Assembly: GCF_026262505.1 (NCBI RefSeq)
Contig: NC_067207.1
Span: 16,460,082-16,524,081 of the forward strand
DNA length: 64,000 nt
Direction: 5' to 3'
Origin: Trichomonas vaginalis G3
Lineage: Eukaryota; Parabasalia; Trichomonadida; Trichomonadidae
Numbering within the stretch: position 1 is the first letter of the stretch; each line of letters opens with the position of its first letter. Both the position numbers and the translations under genes were made by a program. The notes under the pieces are model-generated. The model ran no database searches, was not told where the DNA came from, and worked only from the letters and a program-made list of their open reading frames with translations. This document shows positions 11,656-22,586 of this stretch, one piece after another.

Positions 11656-11888
11656 AGTAGTAGTATAGGTGGGACTTTGTGACGTATTTTGTAAACGTAA
11701 GAATTCATACAATATCGAGCGATTTTGTATCATTATTTTAACATATTATTTTTAAAATAATTTATTTTTTTATTCTTACATAAATGACCCAACAAGTAAA
11801 ACCAGATAAAATAGATTATCGAATTTTAGAGGATGGTGTTCCTGTTTATATTCAAAGATTTAAAGGGAAGCAATATTATAGAATTGTT
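11656..11888 (+). repeat. Left terminal inverted repeat of Polinton 1
   Basis: 233 bp, mirrored without a mismatch at 32573-32805 on direct comparison. It includes the first 35 codons of the ORF at 11784, and its T-rich promoter-like tract ends just before that ATG. Confidence 0.93.
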
Positions 11889-12164
11889 AATCCTGAATAT
11901 CTTAAACATTTATTTAAAAAGGAAGACTGTGAATTATTAAACGTTAATGAATATGAAAATACTAAATCAAAATTGAAATATAAATATATTGGGAGTGATG
12001 AAAGATGCAAAGATAAAGATAAAGTTTATACAGTTTCATATAATGAATGGAAAACCAATAAGATAAGAAAACATTTAGGAGATTATGGTAAAAGTTCTGA
12101 ATTCTTTAAATCTAGTATGTACGAGAGAGTAAAAGAAATTAGATATAATTATTTTCATGAATAA
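11784..12164 (+). CDS. Small basic protein encoded from the Polinton terminus
   Basis: 126 residues, rich in Lys and Tyr, with no recognised domain. It begins MTQQVKPDKIDYRILEDGVP and includes KGKQYYRIVNPEYLKHLFKK. The start lies inside the terminal repeat, so the opposite end carries a mirrored copy of the promoter and first codons that then departs into other sequence. The ATG follows TTTATTTTTTTATTCTTACA, the T-rich upstream motif shared by the element's genes. The frame is uninterrupted. A role in terminal-repeat biology, such as the terminal protein, is conceivable but not shown. Confidence 0.6.
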   Translation: MTQQVKPDKIDYRILEDGVPVYIQRFKGKQYYRIVNPEYLKHLFKKEDCELLNVNEYENTKSKLKYKYIGSDERCKDKDKVYTVSYNEWKTNKIRKHLGDYGKSSEFFKSSMYERVKEIRYNYFHE

Positions 12165-12169
12165 AAAAA

Positions 12170-12300
12170 TAAAAATTCATGTCTCAGAATCAACATTGAA
12201 CTTTAAGAAACTAATGATTATTTGATTCATTCTTTCTTCAATCTCTTCTATTCTTTTTGTTAAATCATCAATTTTCATTAATGAGGTGATTCTTGATTGA
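12170..12300. repeat. Subterminal block mirrored near the right end of Polinton 1
   Basis: This is the reverse complement of about 32340-32500, the end of the coiled-coil gene there, less a stretch of about 33 bp. The 12394-12470 block is likewise mirrored at about 32520-32570. The inverted homology between the two ends thus extends, with rearrangements, beyond the perfect 233 bp. Confidence 0.65.
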
Positions 12301-12366
12301 TTAAAAAATTAACATTAATTTTAAAATAATTTATTTTTTATCTTTTATAAAAGAAGTTATATATAG

Positions 12367-12489
12367 ATGATGTCAGATATTCCGCGATTAATTAAACATT
12401 GTTTAAATCCTGAATGGAATCAATGGAGTCATAATCAAAGACCTCATAAACGAGAAGAAGAAATTGAAAATAATGAAATAAAAAAATAA
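12367..12489 (+). CDS. 40-residue small ORF of Polinton 1
   Basis: Opens with two adjacent ATGs and reads MMSDIPRLIKHCLNPEWNQW followed by a charged tail, ending in TAA. A T-rich promoter-like tract (TTTATTTTTTATC) lies about 25 bp upstream. Part of it is mirrored, truncated, near the right end. It is too short to assign and its coding status is uncertain. Confidence 0.4.
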   Translation: MMSDIPRLIKHCLNPEWNQWSHNQRPHKREEEIENNEIKK

Positions 12490-12546
12490 AAAAATAAACT
12501 TTAAAAATTCAATGTCTTACAAAAAATTATTTTTAATTCGTATGAA

Positions 12547-13644
12547 ATGAGCGTCAAAACTAACGACGTTAAAAAATTAGGATTCACAAACGAGGAAATA
12601 AAGGATATATTAGATGAGATGTGTTATGAAGTTAGTAAATATTATTTAAGAAATTGTCAAAAATTTGCCGAGTTATTAAATGATTTAGATTATGATGGAA
12701 AAATGAATAAAGATGATGTTATAAATTTCTTATATCCCACATCTGAAGAAGAAAAACCTAAAGAACCTGATGTTTTCCCTGAATATTATGAAGAACGGAT
12801 TAAAGATGATGATGAATACGATGAAATTGAAAGACTGGAAAAAATAAGAGATGAAATAGATGAAAAAATTAAGGAATTAAGAGAAGTTGAAAATGAAGTA
12901 GAGGGTTTAATGAATATCCCAGCTTCAGAATCAGCAGTTCAGAAATCTCATGAAGAAAGATATAAAAATTATGTCTCAGAATCAACACAAAATTTATTAG
13001 ATGGCGAAATAGATGAAACACTTTCAGAAGAAGGTACTAAATTTATTCGTAAACATAAGTTACAATTTATTGATAATGAAAAATACCCCTGTATCCTACT
13101 TTCACCCCCTCTCGATTCTGAGAAATTCAAAAAAGCTCTTAAAAACGTGACATATGCAACTAATACGATTAAGAAAGAAGATCATGATATTTACACAAAT
13201 TATTATTTAAATAAATGCACAGGTGTTGATAAAGTTTTTGATTTATTAGATAAAATATCAAAAGAAACCATTGGAACATATAAAATTTTATGTGATTGTG
13301 GTTTCATTATTGAAGATACCAATAATGTTTCATATGAAAGAACAGCACCGAAGGAAGACGAAGTTGAAAGGTCTATACCATTCGTTATTAAGAATATAAA
13401 AGATATGAAAACGTATAAGCATTATATTTATTCATTTATTTCAGAAAAAATGGAAGCAACCCATAAAACATCTTCTCATCATTTTATAGCTATTCATACA
13501 TTCCTTTTCAAAGTTGTGAAATTAAATAAGACAGGAATTAGATTTAATGTATCAGGGTACACATTCTTGAGTAAATTAAAATGTATTCGTCACTTTGCAG
13601 ATGATAAAAATTTATGTGTTCTTAATTCATTTTATGGGCTTTAA
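12547..13644 (+). CDS. Polinton accessory protein with EF-hand-like loop and coiled coil
   Basis: 365 residues in one uninterrupted frame, upstream of the polymerase and on the same strand. Residues 46-57 (DLDYDGKMNKDD) fit an EF-hand calcium loop with acidic residues at positions 1, 3, 5 and 12 and glycine at 6. Residues about 95-125 are acidic, charged and coiled-coil-like. The C-terminal half (about 170-365) is globular with scattered Cys and His (a CDC cluster and an HH pair) and is unrecognised; a protease fold cannot be excluded, since Polintons often carry one and no other candidate was seen. The ATG follows a T-rich tract at 12525-12540. Confidence 0.6.
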   Translation: MSVKTNDVKKLGFTNEEIKDILDEMCYEVSKYYLRNCQKFAELLNDLDYDGKMNKDDVINFLYPTSEEEKPKEPDVFPEYYEERIKDDDEYDEIERLEKIRDEIDEKIKELREVENEVEGLMNIPASESAVQKSHEERYKNYVSESTQNLLDGEIDETLSEEGTKFIRKHKLQFIDNEKYPCILLSPPLDSEKFKKALKNVTYATNTIKKEDHDIYTNYYLNKCTGVDKVFDLLDKISKETIGTYKILCDCGFIIEDTNNVSYERTAPKEDEVERSIPFVIKNIKDMKTYKHYIYSFISEKMEATHKTSSHHFIAIHTFLFKVVKLNKTGIRFNVSGYTFLSKLKCIRHFADDKNLCVLNSFYGL

Positions 13645-13685
13645 AAAATAAACTTTATTTTTATTTATTTTTTATTCTTACATAA

Positions 13686-16600
13686 ATGAACAAAAACGGA
13701 ACAGCTAAAATGAATGATAATCAAATTAGAGCAGAAGGTAGAAGGTTATTTAAACGCTTCTATAACATTCCTGATGGTGTTAATCCTAAAACTCGTAGAA
13801 GCTATTTAAATGAAGCAATAGATGCATATGAAGGGTTTGACATTTCATCAGAAAGTGAGAGATTAGCGAGAATGTTAAATGTTAATATTGATTTCTATTA
13901 TTGTGATCCTCAACCAGAAGACGTGGACATAAATAAGGTAGACTTTCCATTAGTGGATTCAATAATGATAGATCCAGAATTTGAAACAATAAATATTTTA
14001 TTAACACAGAGTCCATGTGGAAAACTTCACGCTGACAGAATAACAGACGTTGAAGCACTCACCGGCTATAGAGTTTGTCCATATTGTAAAGAAGATGTTT
14101 ATTCTATCCGTGATGATCCAGAAAGGAAAAACCAAAGAAGATTTTTAAAGCATTGTGAGAAATGTAAAGAAAATAATGGAAGATTAATTCAAGACGTTCA
14201 ATTGCAAAAGACACAGCAACCATATGCACCACATATTACGAAACAGAAGATATATCAGTGGTTATTAGCTCATAATTTGCAGGAATATTATCAACCGACA
14301 AGATATTATATTACTTTTGACTTCGAAACATTAGAGACTAAAGAAGAATTACAACTTTCTGAGTGTGCAACTTTGAACGCTTACTTAAAACCATTCATGG
14401 TATCATCAACGGTTAAATTAAATGATAAAACATATACGAGGAATTTTTGCTTAACTTCGAGTGATTCTTTTATTTCTGATTGGATTGAGTTTTTATTTTC
14501 AACCTGTTCATTAGTTGCTAAATCAAATATTGAACAATATGAAGAATTAATGAAGTCGCAAACGGACCAAACGGCGGGGACTTTGTCTCATACATTAAAT
14601 GAAAAACAGAAGGAAGCATTTAAAGAACTTCTAGATGAGGAATTCAATAAAGTGAATATCATAGGTTTTAATTCGGGAAAGTTTGATTTAAATTTAATTC
14701 TTCGTGATTTAAACACTGCAAAATGGAAAATAAAATTAATGCTGGGTTCATCTTCACAATTTAAGCAAATCATTGTAAAGAAAACAAACGTTCCATATGA
14801 ATTGAGATTTATTGACATCAGAAATTATATAGCGGGTGGGACATTAGACCAATTCACTCAAGATTTCGGAAACAATAAATCACGTGTTAAATCCTTTTTC
14901 CCTTATCAATTCATCACGTGGGAAAATTACGAAGAAGAATTATATAAAGTGGAACCATTCACGAAAGATTCATTTTATTCAGCATTAACTCAAGAAACTA
15001 TATCAGATAGTGATTATCAAATATATCTCAATGATGCTAAAAATTTTAAGAATAGATTAGAATATTTTATTCATTATTGCAATAAAGATGTTGAAATTAT
15101 GATTGACCCAATTGATAAAATTATTGAAGAAACATTTGTTTATAAAATTGATATGCTTCATAATCTTTCTTTATCATCGAATGCTTCAATGATTCGTTAC
15201 GCTTTAGCATATAAAGACTTTAATCCTAATGAAAAATATCCTGAAGAAGAGATAGAATCAAGTTTTGAATTAACGAAAAAGTATTGGAAATATAAAATTG
15301 ATTCATATAAGAAACAAGATGAAAAAGCAGAAAGGGATACTAAAATAATGTTTCAATGGATGATTTTCAATACTATCACGATTTAATCCTTTCATCTAAA
15401 TGTAAAATGTGTGGTAAAGCGTTTACATATGCAAATAAACCAACATTGGATAGAATCGATAATGAAAAACCACATACCAAAGAAAATTGTCAGTTAATGT
15501 GTTGTTATTGCAATGTCGTAAAATCAAATAAAGATGAAGATGTTCAACGTTTAAGAATCAATTTAAGAAATTATGCATTAAAAAATAATTTACCAATGAC
15601 TTTAGATTCAGTTGAAGCTTATCACATTCTCCGTAATGGAATTACTGGTGGTTTATCAAATGTTCAACATAGAGTAAATCTTAAAGGAATCACGCACATT
15701 AATAAACTTTCATATAGTCCAGAAACTAAAACTGTATCAAATGAGGACACCACCAACATTATGACTCATTTCGTTGGTGTTGATTTTAATTCATTATATC
15801 CTTCATCATTTTCATCTAATCCTCATATGATTTCATTCAATATACTGACCATAAAATGTATATGCCGGGAAGATTGAATGGTGTTATCATTTGTGATACA
15901 GCAACAAAGAAAGCAAAAGCACTGGGAATAATTAAGAAGAAAAATACTTTATTCGTGGCTGAAGTAAAGGGTCACATTGATGAAAAATACATTAATGATT
16001 ACATAAAACTTTTTACCGATAATAAGAAACTTAGATATTATCACAGATGAAAAAACAATTGGCAGTTTTATGTATAATTACATGAAATCAAACAATCTAC
16101 CGTTGACCAGAAACAGAGGAAATTAACTCAGTTAGCATCAACACACAACCAATATCAACCATTTTCTTCTTATTATCTTTGGTATCTAATCGACAGATTT
16201 CATTTTATCATCGATGACATTCAATCAATTTTAACATTTACGAAAAACACTTGTTTTAATGAATTTGCGAACAAATTTATGAACGAAAGACAAAAGGCTG
16301 AATTAGAAGGAAATAAAGGAAAAAGTTTATTTTGCAAGATTTCACTTAATGGATCATATGGTTACGATGCAATGAATACACAAAATTACGCAAAGACTAA
16401 AATAATGAATGCACAGAAGGCACGCGTTGCATGTATGTCAAATAAGTTTAAAAACATAAGAGAAATAGGAGAGGATACATATCAAGTGATGCTTAAAGAT
16501 AGATTTTATAGATGTGATACATGTTTACAAGAGGCATTCTTCACTTTAGATAATGCTAAATACTGGTATTTGGTTTTCATTTATGATTTTATGTATAAAT

Positions 16601-17162
16601 GCATGAATGTTAATCGTTTTCATTTCATTGAAGGTGATACTGATTCATCTTATTGGGCAATCGCTGGCGACCCAAATCTTCCTAACACTCAAGCATTTCA
16701 GGCGATTGTTACCGATAAAAATTTTATGATAAAAACATTTTCAAATTCGCACCATTTGATTTCTTCTGTTTTGATGAGAAATTTAAACCTAAATTAAAGA
16801 ATAAAGCTGAAGAAAAAGCACATGAGAAGAAGTTATTGGGTTTAGCAATTGAGAAACAAGGTGATAACATGGTTGCTTTATGTCCTAAATGTTATACATC
16901 ATTCAACGGTTCAATTGATGGGAGTGATTTTAAAAAGATTGCACAAAAAATGAAGGGTGTTAGTTTAAGCCAAAATAAGCAATTAACACCTAAAAAATAT
17001 TTGGATATAATAAATGATAAAGTGATATTTGATGGTCAAAATATTAATTTACAACTTAAAAATGGGTCAATGACTCGCTTAACAATCGGTAAGACTGCAT
17101 TAACAGGAGCACACACTAAGGCTGTATGTTGTGAAAATGGATGCTGTATGCCATTTATTTAA
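13686..17162 (+). pseudogene. Protein-primed DNA polymerase B (Polinton pPolB), broken
   Basis: The replicative polymerase of the element. The N-terminal part has a GKLHADRITDVEALTGY block and a CPYC...C..C zinc-binding cluster typical of Polinton and plasmid PolB. Exonuclease motif I (YITFDFETLE) is near 14310 and motif II (GFNSGKFD) near 14660. Palm motif A (GVDFNSLYPSS) lies near 15780, motif B (KISLNGSYGYD) near 16340 and motif C (EGDTDSSYW) near 16640. Between the exonuclease and palm regions, about 15395-15560, sits an HNH-type segment (LDRIDN...H....C..CN). The gene starts after the same T-rich TTATTCTTACATAA motif as the 11784 ORF. The coding region is interrupted in several places, so it is a fossil gene. 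Confidence 0.9.
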
Positions 17163-17320
17163 TACAATTTAAAAACGTAGGGGTTGAGTCATGAATTTAA
17201 AATGCCACAGAAGAGACAAAAGGAACCGTTAATGATGTGATTCAATATGTAAATAATGGTTTTGATACTATGATTCAAAGAGGTGGGCACCCTTAAAACA
17301 TTGATTTTATTTTTATATAA

Positions 17321-18841
17321 ATGGATAACGTAGATTTAAAAATTTTAATTGCTGATTTAGTATTTAATCAAAATTTTCTTAGTTATTATGATTTAAAAGC
17401 ATATCTCCAAAAATATAATGAAAATATAACGGGTGATGATATGGAATATTATTATCCATATTATAAAAATGAAATTTTGAAATATCATAATAAAATAATT
17501 TCTGAAATTAAAGACAAAATTAAAAATAATGAATATACAAAGGGAAAAACTAAATCACAACTTAAACAGTTGAAAGATTTCAAAAATAAAGTATTAACAG
17601 AAGAAGATATTGATGAATTATATAAATTATATAATCCTGAGCCGCAAAAGCCAAAGGAACAAAAACAAAAGATGCAAAACACCCAGGTCCTTCAGACCAT
17701 AAATGAAGCACAAGCTTTAATTTATGATTCATTAGTTAAACCATATTCAGCCCGACTTTTAAATGAAGATCAACTTTTGGAATTCATCCTTCAACATAAA
17801 CTCGAAGCGGGAAAGTATATCAAACCTTTATATACAGCATATTTAAAACAAATGAATAGAATACATCCAGAATTAATGAAGGGGGGAATGAAATCCAAAA
17901 TCAAAGCGGATAAAATTAAACCACTTGCAACACCAAAACCTCCAACGACAGTACCGCCTCCTCCTTCAGTTAATCCTTCATCATTCACTTTATTATATCC
18001 ATTTCAAACATTAAAGAAGCAAAAAGATTTTAAAAAGGATTTCAAGATATTAAATAAACCAATTGACCCGAAAATTCAACCGTTAAAGGAAAAATTTAGT
18101 CGCCCTTCATTTGCACCATATCCATATTCATACGAAATCGATCATCTGGAATATTCAAAAGGAAACGTTACTTATTTATTTGCCATTAACATTAACACTA
18201 GATATTTATATTGCATTCCGGTGAAAGGGAAAACAGAACAGGAAACAAGAAGAGCTATTCAATACTTACTAGATCATGAAAGAGTAGATAATATCAGGGG
18301 TGATGGCGATAAAGGATTTCAGGCAACTATGACTCATTATTTCCCACAAATTAATTTTTTCTTTTCATCCTCTCCATATACGTTTCATAATAAAATAGTT
18401 GATGCGGTAATGAGAACTCTTAGAGATGCGTTAGGGGTTAACGGTCAGATATACTGGGATGGAAATCATGACTCCATCATACAACAGTTAGTATATTATT
18501 ACAATAATACATGGCATAGAACTATAAACATGAAACCAGTGGAAATGAAAAATGATATTTCAAAAGAATGGGAATATATTAGAAAGCAAATGGAAAGGTT
18601 GAATGATGTTAAACGTGAACAAATTAATTCGGGGCTCATGAATTTTAAACAAGGAAATAAAGTTTTGATTCATCTCGATTATGGAAAAACTGATAAATCA
18701 ATGACAAAAAGAAGACGAAGATTTGACACAATAGCTGAATTTGTTAGATATATTAACGGCAATGCATTAGTTGAAGTTGACAATAAATTAATAGAAATTC
18801 CGATTTATTTTATTACTCCATTATATTTAAATAATATTTAA
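17321..18841 (+). CDS. Polinton integrase (rve/DDE superfamily)
   Basis: 506 residues, one open frame, following the polymerase on the same strand. The N-terminal 210 residues are helical and Lys-rich, with a proline-rich linker near 205-215. The catalytic core (about 262-400) shows the retroviral-integrase pattern: EIDHLEYS near 270, RGDGDKGF near 325 and HNKIVDAVMRTLRDAL near 356, followed by W-R-T and P-E-M-like spacing (WHRTINMKPVEM). A basic SH3/chromo-like tail follows from about 440. In Polintons this enzyme joins the element ends to target DNA, giving the 6-bp duplication seen here. A short peptide, NTQVLQTI, near residue 121 recurs in the fibre-like protein. Confidence 0.88.
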   Translation: MDNVDLKILIADLVFNQNFLSYYDLKAYLQKYNENITGDDMEYYYPYYKNEILKYHNKIISEIKDKIKNNEYTKGKTKSQLKQLKDFKNKVLTEEDIDELYKLYNPEPQKPKEQKQKMQNTQVLQTINEAQALIYDSLVKPYSARLLNEDQLLEFILQHKLEAGKYIKPLYTAYLKQMNRIHPELMKGGMKSKIKADKIKPLATPKPPTTVPPPPSVNPSSFTLLYPFQTLKKQKDFKKDFKILNKPIDPKIQPLKEKFSRPSFAPYPYSYEIDHLEYSKGNVTYLFAININTRYLYCIPVKGKTEQETRRAIQYLLDHERVDNIRGDGDKGFQATMTHYFPQINFFFSSSPYTFHNKIVDAVMRTLRDALGVNGQIYWDGNHDSIIQQLVYYYNNTWHRTINMKPVEMKNDISKEWEYIRKQMERLNDVKREQINSGLMNFKQGNKVLIHLDYGKTDKSMTKRRRRFDTIAEFVRYINGNALVEVDNKLIEIPIYFITPLYLNNI

Positions 18842-18861
18842 TTTTTTTTATTTCGTAAGAA

Positions 18862-19158
18862 ATGGGTGACAACAAAGCAGTCAAGAGTCCAGACGATGAA
18901 TATAAAAAGAAACTAAACAGAATTAAATCAAAAATATGCTATTACAAAAAGAAGCCGCAATGTGATGGGGTTGATGCCCATAAAACTAATGGAACTGAAA
19001 ACGATAAAGAGAGGAAAGAAATAATCGAAAAATTAGAAACTTATCGTTCAATCATTAAACTGAGTGAAGCAAAAATAAAAGAATTTAATAGAATAAATAA
19101 ATTGGTTGGAAGAGATGAATTTAATAAAGATGAATTTTTAAACTCAATCCAAATTTAA
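18862..19158 (+). CDS. Small charged, coiled-coil-like protein
   Basis: 98 residues, Lys/Glu-rich, starting 20 bp after the integrase stop, on the same strand. Its N-terminal half is basic with two cysteines (KSKICYYKKKPQC) and its C-terminal half is helical. No known domain was recognised. Its position suggests co-expression with the integrase. Confidence 0.5.
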   Translation: MGDNKAVKSPDDEYKKKLNRIKSKICYYKKKPQCDGVDAHKTNGTENDKERKEIIEKLETYRSIIKLSEAKIKEFNRINKLVGRDEFNKDEFLNSIQI

Positions 19159-19319
19159 TTTTTATTCCTCTTTGACAACATCTCTCTTTCCATCATTACT
19201 GCATAACCACATTTTCTCAGTTTTAGTGGTTTGTTATTTTTAGCAAGTTCTCGCATCATTTTTATCATTTCCTCCCTTGTTATGATTCGTGGTAAATTTT
19301 GAGCTTGTGGGGTATTCAT
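19155..19319 (-). CDS. 54-residue small ORF opposite the integrase operon
   Basis: Reads MNTPQAQNLPRIITREEMIK followed by a basic helical segment (MMRELAKNNKPLKLRKC) and a short basic tail. Its stop overlaps the end of the 18862 gene on the other strand by four bases. The composition and clean frame support coding, but nothing can be assigned. Confidence 0.4.
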   Translation of the reverse strand: MNTPQAQNLPRIITREEMIKMMRELAKNNKPLKLRKCGYAVMMEREMLSKRNKN

Positions 19320-19488
19320 TTATGATAAAAATAAAAATTTGTTATCAGTTATTTTATCGTTAAGTGACTCAAAATATATTTTAGGGTAGAAGGGTAGATC
19401 TAACCTGTTTTCTCACCTCATTTCTACCCTCATGAAAATTCACCAAAAATAATGTTTACGTTAATGTTTTCGGGTTATTCATTAATTA

Positions 19489-19701
19489 ATTATTTTTGAA
19501 GAACTGAAGGTGTCACCAGGTCACCAGGTTATTTAACTTCTCTGAAAAAATGAGACAACATGACATTTAGACAACACAGCAGGAGGAAGGCATTTATGAA
19601 TTATTTTTGAAGAACTGAAGGTGCTACCATGTTACCATGTGCTACCAGGTTAATTAACTTCTCTGAAAAAATGAGACAACATGACATTTAGACAACATAG
19701 G
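19489..19701 (-). repeat. Two inverted copies of the cassette repeat (L1, L2)
   Basis: Two units of about 110 bp, each running ATTATTTTTGAAGAACTGAA to GACATTTAGACAACA, are the reverse complement of the array at 22108-22456 and of the unit at 23325-23440. L1 carries CTGGTGAC-type iterons and L2 carries GGTAgCA/CATGGTA-type iterons. They lie directly upstream of the primase/helicase gene. Confidence 0.8.
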
Positions 19702-19766
19702 AAATATGATGCAGTCCAAAAATAAAGTTAGTTTTAAAATTATTTTTATTTTTTTATCCTATATAA
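19702..19766 (+). promoter_or_regulatory. Promoter block of the primase/helicase, shared with the KilA-N gene
   Basis: About 58 bp (GGAAATATGATGCAGTCC..., then a TTTTAAAATTATTTTTATTT tract) between repeat L2 and the ATG match almost exactly the minus-strand sequence 23268-23325 upstream of the KilA-N gene. The shared block implies coordinated expression of the two convergent genes. Confidence 0.65.
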
Positions 19767-22077
19767 ATGACAGCAACAAACAACAACAACAGCAACTTTA
19801 TCATTTCTGATGAAAAAGTTATTGATTCATTAGCTGAGGAATTAGTTGTGGCAGAAACTAAAACCCTCAACGAAAGAATTGTGAAAACAAGATTGATTTA
19901 CATAACTACCTCAAACATGATGGAGGAAGAGGAAGAAAACTGGTATGGCTTTATTAGTAAATAAATATCAAATTTAACGATTATAGTATTGATATCAATA
20001 AATCGTACAATGATGAACTTAAAGAAACAGTTAGAAAAGATATTTTATCAAAACTTTCGGATAAAGATGTTATCGTTAAAAACCGCTTCAGGAGGTCTTC
20101 ACATTTATTGCAACACTAATTTCTTCTATGCAGTTTCGAACAGAATGATTAAATGTTATTCCTGCAATGATTATGATATTGATATCATGACTTCTATGGA
20201 TGATTCAAAGCGTTCTTTAGTAGTTATGGCTGATTCAAGAGTTCGCAAGAATGCATCAGAACCAATCAATACATACTCATTCATTCGTGGAAGTTATGAT
20301 TCAACATTAACTAGAACAGTAAATGATATATTAAATGATTTGAATATTAAGGTAAGAGTTGAACAAAAGAACGAAGAAATAAAGAGTATAATGAATGAAA
20401 ACAAAGATGTAAACATTGACGATAAACTTGCCCAGAGCATAGTTGATGGTATCTGTGATTTTGAAGTACATAATGACGGTGGAAACATGAATTTAGAAAA
20501 AGAAGTTACATTATTCACACTGTTTCAAGCTATTAATTCGTTACCTAATCATTTGATTAATGAAGCATACGATAACGTTTATAACTTCTGCAATTTAACT
20601 GAAAATGCAAAAAGTAATTTTGAAAAAGCACGTAGTAGATATGCACATTTAATGACTTCTCCATTTGTTTTAGTGAAGATTCTAAAACTATATCAAAAGG
20701 AATATTATGATGAATATGTTTTACCTTTATTACGTAAGCCAAAAATAACATTTGATATAAAACTTGATGACTCGTTTTTGATAACAGATATTAGACGCAA
20801 GGCTGAAAATCATCAGTATAAAAACAGTTCTGAAGTAATTGAGGATTTATCACGTGTAATCCGTTTTGTAGATTATGGAAACAAATACTTCATTCAGAAA
20901 GATTACAACATACACGACAAAATGAATCAAATATCATTCGTTCTTCAATCAAACATGAAAGAGTCACTCAAAATGATTAAATTATTTAAAGAAGAAGGTA
21001 AAACAATAACAGCATGGGACGTACTACTAAATCAATTATCCTCATTAACCGTTAAGGGTGTTTGCTTTAAATCTGATTCCCCAGATGTTTTCTCAACGTT
21101 TCAGGGTTATAAATACAACGTTCTCGAAAAAGTAGATTACTCAAAAATTGAGATGTTTATAGATTTCATTAAAGAAGCCATTTGTGATAATAACGATGAA
21201 GTGTATAAATACCTTCTCGGCTGGATTGCATCAATGATTCAACATCCAGGAATCAAGAATGAAACAGCAATTATTTTGAAAGGACTTCAGGGAACAGGTA
21301 AAAACAGATTTACAGACATTATTTCTGAACTTCTCGCTGGTTATTCATGTAAAAACATTACCGAAATAGGTGAGCTAACGGGTAATTTCAACTCAGTAGT
21401 TGAGAATAAAATGTTTCTTGTACTTAATGAACTCAAGAATGTAGGTGAAGACAGACTCAAACTTCAACGCTTTGAAATCAATTATAACGGATAATGAGAT
21501 TAGAATTAATGAAAAGAATCAACCCAGAAGAACTGCTCAGAATGTTGCCAATTTCATTTTCGTAACTAACAACGTCTACCCTGTCAAAATTGAAGTTGGA
21601 GACAGAAGATACGTAGTTTTAAGAGTTAATGGTAAATTCAAGGGTCAATTTGATTACTTCAAGAATTTGATGAATTCATGCACTAAGGAATTTTATGATA
21701 ATTTACTGACGTATTTTATGCAATATGACCTTTCATCATTTAATGTACGAATCATTCCGATGACTGAAGCCAAACAAGATTTAATCGAGTTATCAACAAA
21801 TCCTTTAGATGTATGGATAAATACACATTATGATGAATTGTGTGCAGGTATGACGTGTGAAAATGCTCTATTCTGCAAACCATCAGACATGAAAGACAAG
21901 AATTTCCAAATGAGTATTAAGGATAAATGTGATAGGAAACATAGAAGAATAGACGGTAAACAAACATGGTGTTATGTTTTGAAAGAAGAAATGAAAGGAT
22001 TATATAAACAGGTTGAACCAAACGATAATGAGGATTCATTTACTGACGATGAAATACCTGTAAATGAAGCTTTATAA
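19767..22077 (+). pseudogene. AEP-type primase / SF3 helicase of Polinton 1, broken
   Basis: A replication protein of about 770 codons. Near 20089 an SGGLHIY motif matches the second motif of archaeo-eukaryotic primases. Near 21282 is a Walker A (GLQGTGKN), near 21418 a Walker B (LVLNELKN), and near 21553 a motif C (FIFVTNN) of superfamily 3 helicases, the D5/virophage-like arrangement. It is flanked upstream by repeats L1/L2 and downstream by the 121-bp array, and converges on the KilA-N gene. A primase-helicase next to a protein-primed polymerase is functionally redundant and suggests capture from a virus or plasmid. The reading frame is interrupted in a few places. Confidence 0.8.
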
Positions 22078-22107
22078 AGTATGATTTGAATTTATTTTTG
22101 CATTAAT

Positions 22108-22456
22108 CCTGCTGTGTTGTCTAAATGTCATGTTGTCTCATTTTTTCAGAGAAGTTAATTAACCTGGTAGCACATGGTAACATGGTAGCACCTTCAGTTC
22201 TTCAAAAATAATTCATAAATGCCTTCCTCCTGCTGTGTTGTCTAAATGTCATGTTGTCTCATTTTTTCAGAGAAGTTAATTAACCTGGTAGCACATGGTA
22301 ACATGGTAGCACCTTCAGTTCTTCAAAAATAATTCATAAATGCCTTCCTCCTGCTGTGTTGTCTAAATGTCATGTTGTCTCATTTTTTCAGAGAAGTTAA
22401 TTAACCTGGTAGCACATGGTAACATGGTAGCACCTTCAGTTCTTCAAAAATAATTA
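22108..22456 (+). repeat. Three perfect 121-bp tandem repeats between convergent genes
   Basis: Units begin CCTGCTGTGTTGTCTAAATG at 22108, 22229 and 22350 and are identical by eye until the third runs out near 22456. Each holds a CATGGTA/GGTAGCA iteron cluster and a TTTTTTCAGAGAAGTTAATT segment. They are the reverse complement of L2 (19600-19701). The same block marks the 3' ends of both neighbouring genes. Iterated short motifs are typical of replication-initiator or repressor binding sites; that role is inferred. Confidence 0.85.
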
Positions 22457-22586
22457 ATCATTGAATAACCTGAAAACATGAGACTTTGTCTCCGGACTCT
22501 TTGAGTTACTTAACGATAAAATATATTTTTGGTCATGGGCTATGCCCCGCCACGTTGCGTCTTTATGACAAAAATAAATGGTTCAT

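Noticed and set aside
22108-22456. Possible CRISPR array
   Set aside because: Units are 121 bp, contiguous and without unique spacers, in a eukaryotic transposon; they are ordinary tandem repeats.
22530-22575. Rho-independent-like terminator at GGGC-tat-GCCC
   Set aside because: The stem is only four base pairs and this is a eukaryotic context.
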